Positions 1 through 5,783 of a stretch of 6,284 nt of DNA are shown one piece after another; the stretch's first letter is position 1; the number at the start of each line of letters is the position of its first letter. The translations under genes were made by a program, and so were the position numbers. The notes below the pieces were generated by a model. The model saw only the letters and a list, made by a program, of their open reading frames with translations. It had not been told where the DNA came from and did no database searches. Origin of the DNA: a bacterium (GTDB lineage Bacteria; UBA9089; UBA9088; JAGUXG01). The stretch is taken from contig JASEHO010000092.1 of NCBI GenBank assembly GCA_030018505.1, positions 1 to 6,284 on the forward strand, written 5' to 3'.

Positions 1-87
1 TAATTTTACATTGAATTCCCTTTTTACCTGGTTTGCTTTGCCTGGCTAAATAGTTGCATTGTTTTTTATCTATAAACTTTTCACTTT
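1..87. other. Non-coding DNA downstream of ileS
   Basis: This short AT-rich stretch lies past the ileS stop codon. On the minus strand an ATG at 57-59 opens only 11 codons before a stop, so I see no gene such as lspA, which often follows ileS in other bacteria. The word CCTGG occurs twice (28-32 and 42-46), but as a direct repeat, so it does not form a terminator stem. No GC-rich hairpin followed by a T-run is visible in the minus-strand direction. The ileS transcript must therefore end beyond the window or by another mechanism. Confidence 0.6.
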
Positions 88-93
88 TCACTT
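77..93. repeat. Heptamer tandem repeat across the ileS stop codon
   Basis: The plus strand reads CTTTTCA twice in tandem (77-83, 84-90) followed by a partial third unit, CTT (91-93). On the coding (minus) strand this is AAGTGAAAAGTGAAAAG. It contains the last lysine codon and the TGA stop of ileS at 90-88. It is very short and may be no more than slippage in an A-rich gene end. Confidence 0.5.
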
Positions 94-2766
94 CCTATTC
101 TCTGTTACCACCTCTCTACATCTTGGACATAGCTCATCCTCTATAGAGTCGTTCCATATCCAACACCTTTGGCACTTCACTCCAATTGCCTTTTTCGTAG
201 AAACCTCTAATCCTTCAGCTTCTATCAATTTGACAGAAGAGACAATGAAAAGCTCGCCAAGCGACTCATTATACTTTTTCAGGATAGAAAAATCTGGCTC
301 TGGTGCAGAAATTTCTATTCCTGCCTCAAGGGAAGAACCAATTAGACCCTTTTCTCTCTCTGCCTCAAGGGATAAATTGACCTTATCCCTTATCAAGAGC
401 AAGCCCTCCCACTCCGAAAGAAGCGCTATATCTTTTTGCTCCTTATTTGGCTTTGGAAATTGACCAAGAAAAACGCTCTCCTCTTTCTGTTTGAGATACT
501 GCCATGCCTCTTCTGCCAAAAAGGAAAGAACAGGTGCAATCATTGGCAGAATAGATCTTATTGTCTGATATAGCACTGTCTGGGCTGACCTTCTCTTTGG
601 GCTATCTTCTTTTTCACAGTAGAGCCTATCCTTAGTAATATCCAGATAAAGGTTGCTCAATAACTTAGTGCAAAAGTCCATTATCAGATGAACCACCCGA
701 TGAAACTCAAATTTTTCATAAGCCTTCTCTACCTCTTCTATTAAAATTTGAAGCTTACTCAATAGGAACTTGTCCACATCCATCAAATCTGCATATTTAA
801 GAGCCTTTTCCTCTTCAAAATCACCTATATTTGCCAGGATAAATCTTATTGTATTCCGTATCTTTCTATAGGAGTTGATGGTTGTCTCAAGGATCTCTTT
901 GCCGAGCCTCATATCCTCCCTGAAATCAGTAGAGGCAACCCAGAGCCTGAGCGGATCTGCTCCAAATTTCTCTATTATCTCCTTTGGAGAGATAACATTT
1001 CCCAGAGACTTTGACATCGTTCTTCCATTTTCATCCAACATAAAGCCATGGGTGAGGACAGCCTTGTATGGAGGCTCATTAAATACAGCCATAGATGTGA
1101 GCATAGATGACTGAAACCACCCCCGATGCTGGTCCGAGCCTTCAAGGTACAGGTCAGCAGGCCATGAAAGCTCATTCTTCTGTTTAAGCACTGCGTAGTG
1201 CGATGAGCCAGAGTCAAACCAGACATCCAATATATCAGCCTCCTTTTCAAAATCCCTTGAGCCACAATCACACCTTGAATTTGGTGACAGAAGCTCGCTG
1301 ACCTCCTTTTCAAACCAAGCGCCGCAGCCTTCCTTTCTGATAATAGAGGCGACAAACTCAATAAGTTCTTCTATAAGATAGGGCTTGCCGCAAGCCTTGC
1401 AAGTAAAAGCTGGAATTGGTATTCCCCAAGCCCTTTGCCTTGAGATACACCAATCTCCCCTATTTTCTATCATTGCCGTAAATCTTCTTTCGCCCCACTC
1501 AGGAATCCACTCCACACCTTTGATAGAAGAAAGAATTCTCTCCCGCAGCCTATTGTGGTCTATCTTTATAAACCACTGGCTTGTTGCCCGAAATATTATT
1601 GGCTTCTTACACCTCCAGCAATGTGGGTATGAGTGGAGGATCTCCTCAGAGAAGAAGAGAGCCTTCCTTTCTTTCAGAAGAGCGATTAGCTTCGTTTGGC
1701 AAGATATGACATCCTCTCCAATAAATTTACCCTCTGTGAATCTTCCAGCATCATTTACTGGAGAGAGGATCTCTAATCCATTAACTATCCCCACTACATA
1801 ATCTTCCATCCCATGACCCGGGGCAATATGAACACACCCTGCGCCAATCTCTGCTGTAACAAAGTCAGCTCGGATTATTTTTGAAGGTCTATCTAAGTAT
1901 GGATGTTGGGCAACCTTTCCAAAGAGTTCATTTGGGTTGATCTCCCTTTTCACCTTATAGTTTGAAACTGCTGCTCTTCTCATCACATCCTCGACAAGTT
2001 GTTTGGCTATAATCAGGGATTCGCCGTCTGCCTCTATCTCTTGATAGGCAAAAGAAGGATTCAAGGCACAAGCAAGGTTTCCCTCAAGTGTCCAGGGTGT
2101 TGTCGTCCAGATTAAAAGGTTAGAACCTTCAAACGGAAACTTCACATAGATAGCTGGGGAGGCTATCTCTTTATACTCAACCTCAGCCTCAGCTAAGGCT
2201 GTCTGACAACTTTTGCACCAGAAGACAGGCTTTTTGTCCTTATAAACAAACCCTTTTTTTACCATTTCACTAAACAAGAGCAGGGTGTCAGCGATATAAT
2301 CGTTGGTGAAGGTAAGATATGGCCTCTCCCAGTCACCAAAGACACCAAGCCTCTTGAACTCATCCCTCTGAATATTGACAAATTTTTCTGCATAAGCCCG
2401 ACATTCTTCTTTTATCTTTGAATATGGCGTCCCTTTTGGAAATGTCTCCATAATCTTATGTTCAATAGGAAGCCCATGGCAGTCCCAGCCAGGCACATAG
2501 ACTGCATCAAACCCTGCAAGGTTCTTATACTTGACAATGATGTCCTTGAGGAGCTTGTTTAGTGCCGTTCCCATATGAATATGACCATTAGCATAAGGAG
2601 GGCCATCATGAAGGATATACTTCTTTGAAAGGCTTCTCTTTTCTCGGATAAGCCTTTCTATCCCTTTTTCCTTCCATGCGGAAAGCATCTCAGGCTCTCT
2701 ATCTTTTAAGTTTGCCTTCATCTGGAAAGATGTCTTTGGAAGGTTCAGTGTCTTGCTATAGTTCAT
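88..2766 (-). CDS. ileS: Isoleucyl-tRNA synthetase (class I, bacterial type)
   Basis: This cytoplasmic enzyme attaches isoleucine to tRNA-Ile using ATP and hydrolyses mischarged valine. The 892 residues are complete and slightly short for bacterial IleRS (usually about 920-940). In order, the protein shows the N-terminal KTLNLPKTSFQMKAN block; the HIGH region GPPYANGHIHMGT (55-67); VPGWDCHGLPIE (91-102); the CP1 editing domain, with TTTPWTLEGN (221-230) and GAGCVHIAPGHGMED (308-322, with the conserved editing Asp at 322); WCISRQRAWGIPIP (439-452); a Cys pair set at 456/459 and 499/501; DVWFDSGSSH; and the KMSKS loop, here TMSKS (583-587). A C-terminal zinc finger has Cys865/868/880/883. The fourth HIGH residue is Thr instead of His, as I recall for some bacterial IleRS; the catalytic Lys586 is present. 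The start is fixed by the conserved N-terminus. There is no Shine-Dalgarno site. The gene is divergent from purL. Confidence 0.97.
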   Translation of the reverse strand: MNYSKTLNLPKTSFQMKANLKDREPEMLSAWKEKGIERLIREKRSLSKKYILHDGPPYANGHIHMGTALNKLLKDIIVKYKNLAGFDAVYVPGWDCHGLPIEHKIMETFPKGTPYSKIKEECRAYAEKFVNIQRDEFKRLGVFGDWERPYLTFTNDYIADTLLLFSEMVKKGFVYKDKKPVFWCKSCQTALAEAEVEYKEIASPAIYVKFPFEGSNLLIWTTTPWTLEGNLACALNPSFAYQEIEADGESLIIAKQLVEDVMRRAAVSNYKVKREINPNELFGKVAQHPYLDRPSKIIRADFVTAEIGAGCVHIAPGHGMEDYVVGIVNGLEILSPVNDAGRFTEGKFIGEDVISCQTKLIALLKERKALFFSEEILHSYPHCWRCKKPIIFRATSQWFIKIDHNRLRERILSSIKGVEWIPEWGERRFTAMIENRGDWCISRQRAWGIPIPAFTCKACGKPYLIEELIEFVASIIRKEGCGAWFEKEVSELLSPNSRCDCGSRDFEKEADILDVWFDSGSSHYAVLKQKNELSWPADLYLEGSDQHRGWFQSSMLTSMAVFNEPPYKAVLTHGFMLDENGRTMSKSLGNVISPKEIIEKFGADPLRLWVASTDFREDMRLGKEILETTINSYRKIRNTIRFILANIGDFEEEKALKYADLMDVDKFLLSKLQILIEEVEKAYEKFEFHRVVHLIMDFCTKLLSNLYLDITKDRLYCEKEDSPKRRSAQTVLYQTIRSILPMIAPVLSFLAEEAWQYLKQKEESVFLGQFPKPNKEQKDIALLSEWEGLLLIRDKVNLSLEAEREKGLIGSSLEAGIEISAPEPDFSILKKYNESLGELFIVSSVKLIEAEGLEVSTKKAIGVKCQRCWIWNDSIEDELCPRCREVVTENRK

Positions 2767-2774
2767 AGAGGGGA

Positions 2775-2803
2775 ATTATACGAAGAGAATGGAGTTTGGG
2801 CAA
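2775..2803 (-). promoter_or_regulatory. ileS promoter, predicted leaderless transcript
   Basis: Read on the minus strand, TTGCCC (2803-2798; 4 of 6 to TTGACA) is followed after exactly 17 bp by a perfect TATAAT (2780-2775). Only 8 nt, TCCCCTCT, separate this -10 box from the ileS ATG at 2766. All eight are pyrimidines, so the A of the ATG is the first purine in the normal start window. Transcription is therefore predicted to begin at or within a nucleotide or two of the start codon. The CCCCTCT tract cannot act as a Shine-Dalgarno site. The positions are read directly from the sequence; the start site is inferred. Confidence 0.6.
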
Positions 2804-2856
2804 TAAAAAATTGGTATCTATTCTATTTTGCTGTAACACATTAAACAAAAAATTCC

Positions 2857-2885
2857 TTGCCATTTTAAGTTTCTTGCTGAATAAT
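2857..2885 (+). promoter_or_regulatory. Candidate purL promoter
   Basis: TTGCCA (2857-2862; 5 of 6 to TTGACA) is followed after 17 bp by AATAAT (2880-2885; 5 of 6 to TATAAT). Transcription would begin near 2892 and leave a leader of about 33 nt before the purL ATG. A weaker alternative, TTGCTG (2874-2879) with TAGCAT (2897-2902), also has 17-bp spacing. A TAAAAT at 2910-2915 lies 9 nt before the ATG and could give a leaderless start, but it has no good -35 partner. No purine riboswitch or known PurR box is visible. Confidence 0.5.
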
Positions 2886-2920
2886 TATTAAAATGTTAGC
2901 ATTTCAAATTAAAATGCTAA
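2861..2920. repeat. Operator-like direct and inverted repeats before purL
   Basis: The 9-mer ATTAAAATG occurs at 2887-2895 and again at 2908-2916, a period of 21 bp, or two helical turns. Its core appears inverted as CATTTTAA at 2861-2868, within the promoter spacer. Overlapping the second copy is a perfect 9-bp inverted repeat, TTAGCATTT (2896-2904) with AAATGCTAA (2912-2920), around a 7-nt centre and ending 4 nt before the purL ATG. In DNA this could be a repressor operator; in RNA it would be a weak hairpin (2 G-C pairs of 9) next to the start codon. The region is AT-rich, which raises the chance of accidental repeats. Confidence 0.45.
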
Positions 2921-2924
2921 ATAT

Positions 2925-5192
2925 ATGAAAAGAACAATCCCTATAAATAGCTTAAATGATGATGGGTTGAGCAAGGAGCTTATAAGGCTCAATATTGCCT
3001 TGAGCTACCAGGAGGCAAGGAGGATTGCTGAGCTTATTGGCCGAGACCCCACAGTTGTTGAGCTTTATATCTTTAATGCTGAGTGGAGTGAGCACTGCTC
3101 TTATAAGAGCTCTCGCAGGTTTCTGAAGCTCTTGCCAAATAAGGGTCCACAGGTTGTCAGTACAAATGAAGACGCTGGAATTATCAGGCTCTGTGAGATA
3201 AATAAAGAGAGCTGGTGCCTTGTTGTTGCCCACGAATCCCATAACCACCCTTCTCAGCTCCTGCCTTATGAAGGTGCAGCCACAGGTGTTGGTGGGATTG
3301 TGCGGGATGTTGACTGTATGGGTGCGGATGTGATTGGTGTCTTGGATTCATTAAGGTTTGGCTCTATCACCGGCGAGAACAGAAATTTAGTCAGATGGAT
3401 AGCCTCTGGAGTAGTTGAAGGCATCGGCGGGTATGGGAATGCCCTTGGTGTCCCTAATCTTGGAGGGGAGATATATTTCTCTGATTGTTTTGATGAGAAC
3501 TGCTTAGTCAATGTTGTTGCCTTAGGCATAGTCAAAGAGAATGAAATAATTCATTCAAAGATTCCAAAGGAGGCAAGGAATATCCCTTATTCCATCATCC
3601 TTGTGGGAAAGCCTACAGACTACTCTGGATTTGGAGGAGCATCCTTTGCCTCAGAGGCATTAAATGAAGAGAGGGAGAGAAAGGGTGCGGTTCAGGTTCC
3701 AGACCCATTCTTGAAGAATGTTTTAGCTATGAAAAAGGCAAATAAGGCTGTCTTTAATTTAGCCAGAGAAAAAGGGGTTGTGATTGGAATGAAGGACTTA
3801 GGTGGAGGAGGTCTCTGCTGTGGGACATCTGAGATAGCCTCTGCTGGTGGCTTTGGGGTAGAGATTGACTTAGATGCTGTCCCGCAGATAGAAGGGCTTT
3901 TGCCTGAGGTTATCACCTGCTCTGAGACCCAGGAGAGGTATGTCCTGGCTGTGCCTGAAAGAATTGTGCCAGATGTCCTGAAAATATATAATGAGGACTG
4001 GGAGCTTTCTCATATGTTTGAGGGTGCAAGGGCAGCTGTGATTGGCAGGCCAAGGTCAGATGGGATGTATCTACTGAAACATCAGGGAGAGATTGTCTGC
4101 AATATATCTGCAGAGATAATAACCTCTGGAATATCCTACCAGAGGGAGGAAAAGCCAATAGTCTGCGATTATCAAGAGCCAGAGTTTGAGATGCCAGACT
4201 TAAAAGAGGCAATATATAAGGTCATCTCCAACCCAAATGTGGCCAGCAAAAAGCTCATATTTTCGTCCTATGACATGGAGGTTCAGGGAAAGACCGTAAT
4301 AAGGGCAGGTGCAGCAGATGCCTCTCTCATTGCACCGTTGATAGACAAAGGCTCTGCTGTTGGTGTGGCTGTATCCTGCGATGGAAACCCGTTTTATGGC
4401 AAGGTTTCTTCGTTCTGGGCAGGGGTGAATGCTGTCTATGAGTCTTACCGTAATGTCAGTTCAATTGGAGCAACACCAGCCTGCATTACAGACTGCCTGA
4501 ACTATGGCAATCCAGAAAAGCCTGATGCTTTTTATCAGTTTGCTCAAGGCGCAAGGGGAATAGCCTTTGCTTGCAAAGAGCTTGAACTCCCTGTTGTCTC
4601 TGGAAATGTCAGCCTCTATAATGAGTCTGTAAAAGGAAGAGCCATAGACCCATCCCCTATAATCGCTTGCTTTGGTCTGATGAATGACTTTACAAGGGCA
4701 GTAACAATGGAGCTAAAATCCTCTGGAAACTACCTGTATCTTATCGGCGAGAGAAATAATGAACTTGGAGGCTCTGTCTATTACCAGACATTAGGCTTTG
4801 TTGGAAGAAATCTTCCTAAGCCAGACCTGGTGAAGGAGAGAAAAAATGCTCAGAAGATAATAGACCTGATCTCAGAAGGGGTGATTCTCTCATGCCACGA
4901 CATCTCAGATGGAGGCTTGATTTCAGCTATCATTGAAATGGCGATAAAAGGAGATCTTGGAGTAGAGCTTAGATTGCCAGAAAAGATGAGGATGGATAAG
5001 TTCCTGTTCAGCGAAACGCCAGGCTTTATCTTAGAGGTCCAGGATAGCAAGAGGATTGAAGAGGAGCTAAATGAGGCTTGTCTTATCGCCAGGGTTTTAG
5101 AAGAGCCAAAACTTTTAATAGAACCCTCTCTTGAAATCCCCCTGGAACTCCTAAAGAAGGCTTATGAAGAAGGGCTCAAATCTTTATTTTAA
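2925..5192 (+). CDS. purL: Phosphoribosylformylglycinamidine synthase, small-type PurL subunit
   Basis: This cytosolic enzyme catalyses step 4 of de novo purine synthesis, FGAR plus glutamine-derived ammonia plus ATP to FGAM. At 755 residues it matches the small PurL (about 740 aa in B. subtilis), which works with separate PurS and PurQ, rather than the roughly 1300-residue fused form. Neither purS nor purQ is in this window. Visible motifs are WSEHCSYKSSRR (54-65), HESHNHPSQ (103-111) leading to GAATGVGGIVRD (117-128), MKDLGGGGLCCGTSE (289-303), SETQER (333-338), the second-half ITDCLNYGNPEKPD (521-534), VVSGNVSLYNES (557-568) and HDISDGGL (658-665). The two AIRS-like halves are both complete. 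The ATG at 2925 gives a normal N-terminus but has no Shine-Dalgarno site. Codons for residues 342-511 are repeated near the window end. Confidence 0.96.
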   Translation: MKRTIPINSLNDDGLSKELIRLNIALSYQEARRIAELIGRDPTVVELYIFNAEWSEHCSYKSSRRFLKLLPNKGPQVVSTNEDAGIIRLCEINKESWCLVVAHESHNHPSQLLPYEGAATGVGGIVRDVDCMGADVIGVLDSLRFGSITGENRNLVRWIASGVVEGIGGYGNALGVPNLGGEIYFSDCFDENCLVNVVALGIVKENEIIHSKIPKEARNIPYSIILVGKPTDYSGFGGASFASEALNEERERKGAVQVPDPFLKNVLAMKKANKAVFNLAREKGVVIGMKDLGGGGLCCGTSEIASAGGFGVEIDLDAVPQIEGLLPEVITCSETQERYVLAVPERIVPDVLKIYNEDWELSHMFEGARAAVIGRPRSDGMYLLKHQGEIVCNISAEIITSGISYQREEKPIVCDYQEPEFEMPDLKEAIYKVISNPNVASKKLIFSSYDMEVQGKTVIRAGAADASLIAPLIDKGSAVGVAVSCDGNPFYGKVSSFWAGVNAVYESYRNVSSIGATPACITDCLNYGNPEKPDAFYQFAQGARGIAFACKELELPVVSGNVSLYNESVKGRAIDPSPIIACFGLMNDFTRAVTMELKSSGNYLYLIGERNNELGGSVYYQTLGFVGRNLPKPDLVKERKNAQKIIDLISEGVILSCHDISDGGLISAIIEMAIKGDLGVELRLPEKMRMDKFLFSETPGFILEVQDSKRIEEELNEACLIARVLEEPKLLIEPSLEIPLELLKKAYEEGLKSLF
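3947..4456 (+). repeat. purL segment duplicated at 5775-6284 (source copy)
   Basis: This internal purL segment, coding for about residues 342-511, aligns without gaps to 5775-6284 at a constant offset of 1828. There are 9 mismatches in 510 positions (98.2% identity), at 3959, 3961, 3962, 3965, 3983, 4016, 4028, 4091 and 4404. The two copies are identical over 312 bp from 4092 to 4403. The repeat begins abruptly: base 3946 and everything before it is unlike the sequence before 5775. Its right boundary is unknown because the window ends first. Confidence 0.97.
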
Positions 5193-5233
5193 AATTGGTT
5201 TTTGTCAGGTTTTTTCTGGACATTTTGACTGAA

Positions 5234-5263
5234 TTGGGATAAACTACAGAAAAACTATATAAT
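5234..5263 (+). promoter_or_regulatory. Candidate hicBA promoter
   Basis: A perfect TATAAT lies at 5258-5263, with TTGGGA (5234-5239; 4 of 6 to TTGACA) 18 bp upstream. Transcription would start near 5270, leaving a leader of about 33 nt that contains the hicB Shine-Dalgarno site. The 10-bp palindrome TAACTTGTTA (5263-5272) overlaps the end of the -10 box and the predicted start point, a position where a repressor such as a toxin-antitoxin complex could bind. The predicted start falls on the GTTAGAT motif at 5269-5275. Confidence 0.5.
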
Positions 5264-5268
5264 AACTT

Positions 5269-5275
5269 GTTAGAT
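5269..5275 (+). other. GTTRRRY-type core motif, possible cassette left edge
   Basis: GTTAGAT fits the integron recombination core consensus GTTRRRY, where exchange takes place between the G and the first T. It stands 27 nt before the hicB start, a usual distance for the left edge of a gene cassette. Paired with the RYYYAAC motif after hicA (ATTTAAC, 5745-5751) it forms 6 Watson-Crick pairs plus one G-T, as expected if both ends belong to one cassette. The DNA to its left does not look like the rest of an attC site. The motif alone occurs by chance about once per 1 kb, so this call rests on the pairing and the context. Confidence 0.35.
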
Positions 5276-5290
5276 GAGAAGAAAATTGAC

Positions 5291-5296
5291 AGGAGG
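5291..5296 (+). promoter_or_regulatory. Shine-Dalgarno site of hicB
   Basis: AGGAGG ends 6 nt before the GTG at 5303 and decides that start codon. It is a full-strength site, unlike the upstream regions of ileS and purL in this window, which have none. Confidence 0.85.
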
Positions 5297-5302
5297 TAAA
5301 TT

Positions 5303-5524
5303 GTGAATAGACAACTAACAGCAATTATTGAACGAGAAGGCAATGGATATGTATCCTTATGTCCAGAAGTGGATGTGGCAAGCCAGGGTGATACCATTGA
5401 TGAAGCAAGAAGAAATTTAGGTGAGGCGTTAGAGCTATTCTTTGAAACAGCATCACCTGAGGAAATCAGGGAAAGACTCCACGATGAAGTTTATGTTACA
5501 AACCTGGAGGTAGCAGTTGGGTAA
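5303..5524 (+). CDS. hicB: HicB-family antitoxin
   Basis: This is the antitoxin of a HicBA type II toxin-antitoxin pair; it binds and neutralises the HicA mRNA-cleaving toxin. The 73 residues show the typical short HicB core: an N-terminal strand (LTAIIEREGNGYVSLCPEV, residues 5-23), VASQGDT (25-31), then a helix with EARRNLGEALELFFE (34-48). The fold is known in the family as a partial RNase H-like domain without catalysis. The chain ends soon after this core, so there is no room for the ribbon-helix-helix or helix-turn-helix domain that longer HicB proteins use for autoregulation. The GTG start is supported by AGGAGG 6 nt upstream. The gene precedes hicA and overlaps it by 8 nt, the reverse of the hicA-hicB order in E. 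coli. Confidence 0.92.
   Translation: MNRQLTAIIEREGNGYVSLCPEVDVASQGDTIDEARRNLGEALELFFETASPEEIRERLHDEVYVTNLEVAVG
5506..5510 (+). promoter_or_regulatory. Shine-Dalgarno site of hicA
   Basis: GGAGG lies inside the hicB coding sequence and ends 6 nt before the TTG at 5517. It supports that TTG as the hicA start over the next in-frame TTG at 5526, which has no site at a suitable distance. Confidence 0.8.
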
Positions 5525-5738
5525 ATTGCCTACCCTTTCAGGTAGAGAGATCTGTCGTATTCTTGAAAAGCATGGTTTTTCCGAAGTGAGAAGGCGAGGA
5601 AGTCATATTGTGATGCAACGAATGTTGCCCAATACTACGATTACGGTTCCAGTCCCCGATCATAAAGAAATTCGCATCGGCACATTACTTTCTATTATTC
5701 GGCAATCAGGTTTGCAGAGGTCAGAGTTTGAATTGTAA
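5517..5738 (+). CDS. hicA: HicA-family mRNA interferase toxin
   Basis: HicA is a small ribonuclease with a double-stranded-RNA-binding-like fold that cleaves mRNA and blocks translation unless bound by HicB. The 73 residues contain the usual order of elements: SGREICRILEKHGF (8-21), the catalytic-histidine segment EVRRRGSHIVM (23-33, His30), a strand with TITVPVPDHKEI (41-52) and the C-terminal GTLLSIIRQSGL (55-66). The length is normal for the family and nothing looks broken, so the toxin is probably active. The start is a TTG within the end of hicB (8-nt overlap, different frame), preceded by GGAGG. The weak start codon and the overlap suggest translational coupling that keeps toxin below antitoxin. 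The stop at 5736-5738 lies 6 nt from the attC-like motif. Confidence 0.93.
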   Translation: MGKLPTLSGREICRILEKHGFSEVRRRGSHIVMQRMLPNTTITVPVPDHKEIRIGTLLSIIRQSGLQRSEFEL

Positions 5739-5744
5739 AAAATC

Positions 5745-5783
5745 ATTTAACAAATCGCTGCACCTGACTGCGGGGGCTGTGCC
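5745..5783 (+). other. Truncated attC-like recombination site (left half)
   Basis: ATTTAAC (5745-5751) fits the R'' box RYYYAAC. A 5-nt spacer and an arm GCTGCACCTGAC (5757-5768) follow, then TGCGGGGGCTGTGCC. From memory, AAC-N5-GCTGCACCTGAC is a recurrent attC left arm whose partner reads like GTCAGGTG-AGC ending in GTTRRRY, and GGGGGCTGTGCC would be the hairpin apex. The partner arm and R' box are missing: from 5775 the bases match purL, and the nine bases GGCTGTGCC (5775-5783) could belong to either. The motifs are visible in the sequence; the identification as an attC site is inference. Confidence 0.45.

Larger units (their letters stand above)
5270..5774 (+). mobile_element. Putative integron-like gene cassette carrying hicBA
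   Basis: The segment has the layout of an integron gene cassette: TTRRRY edge, a short leader, a compact gene pair filling nearly all the space, then, 6 nt after the last stop codon, RYYYAAC and an attC-like left arm. HicBA and other toxin-antitoxin pairs are well known as cassette cargo in cassette arrays. The right half of the attC site is absent here because purL-derived sequence begins at 5775. No integrase gene is in the window. The cassette reading is an inference; an ordinary hicBA locus beside purL is the alternative. Confidence 0.4.

Noticed and set aside
59..463. 134-codon plus-strand open frame opposite the ileS 3' end
   Set aside because: It is antisense to the IleRS C-terminal region, including its zinc finger, is Ser/Phe-rich as expected of a shadow frame, and has no Shine-Dalgarno site.
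875..1801. Open frames on the plus strand (875-1114, 1385-1801) and in a second minus frame (975-1361) within ileS
   Set aside because: They lie wholly inside conserved ileS motifs, have no recognisable domains and no ribosome binding sites.
2767..2924. T-box leader for ileS or purine riboswitch for purL
   Set aside because: The whole gap is 158 bp and is shared by two promoters. The ileS -10 box abuts its ATG, leaving no leader, and the purL leader of about 33 nt is too short for either element.
3913..4212. Minus-strand open frame inside purL that recurs almost unchanged at 5747-6040
   Set aside because: It looks like a repeated protein family, but it is only the antisense of the duplicated purL segment. 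The pattern of substitutions follows purL codons.
5204..5221. Possible terminator after purL (GTCAG, T-rich loop, CTGGAC)
   Set aside because: The stem is only five pairs with a bulge, the T-run is in the loop rather than after the stem, and no stable hairpin results.
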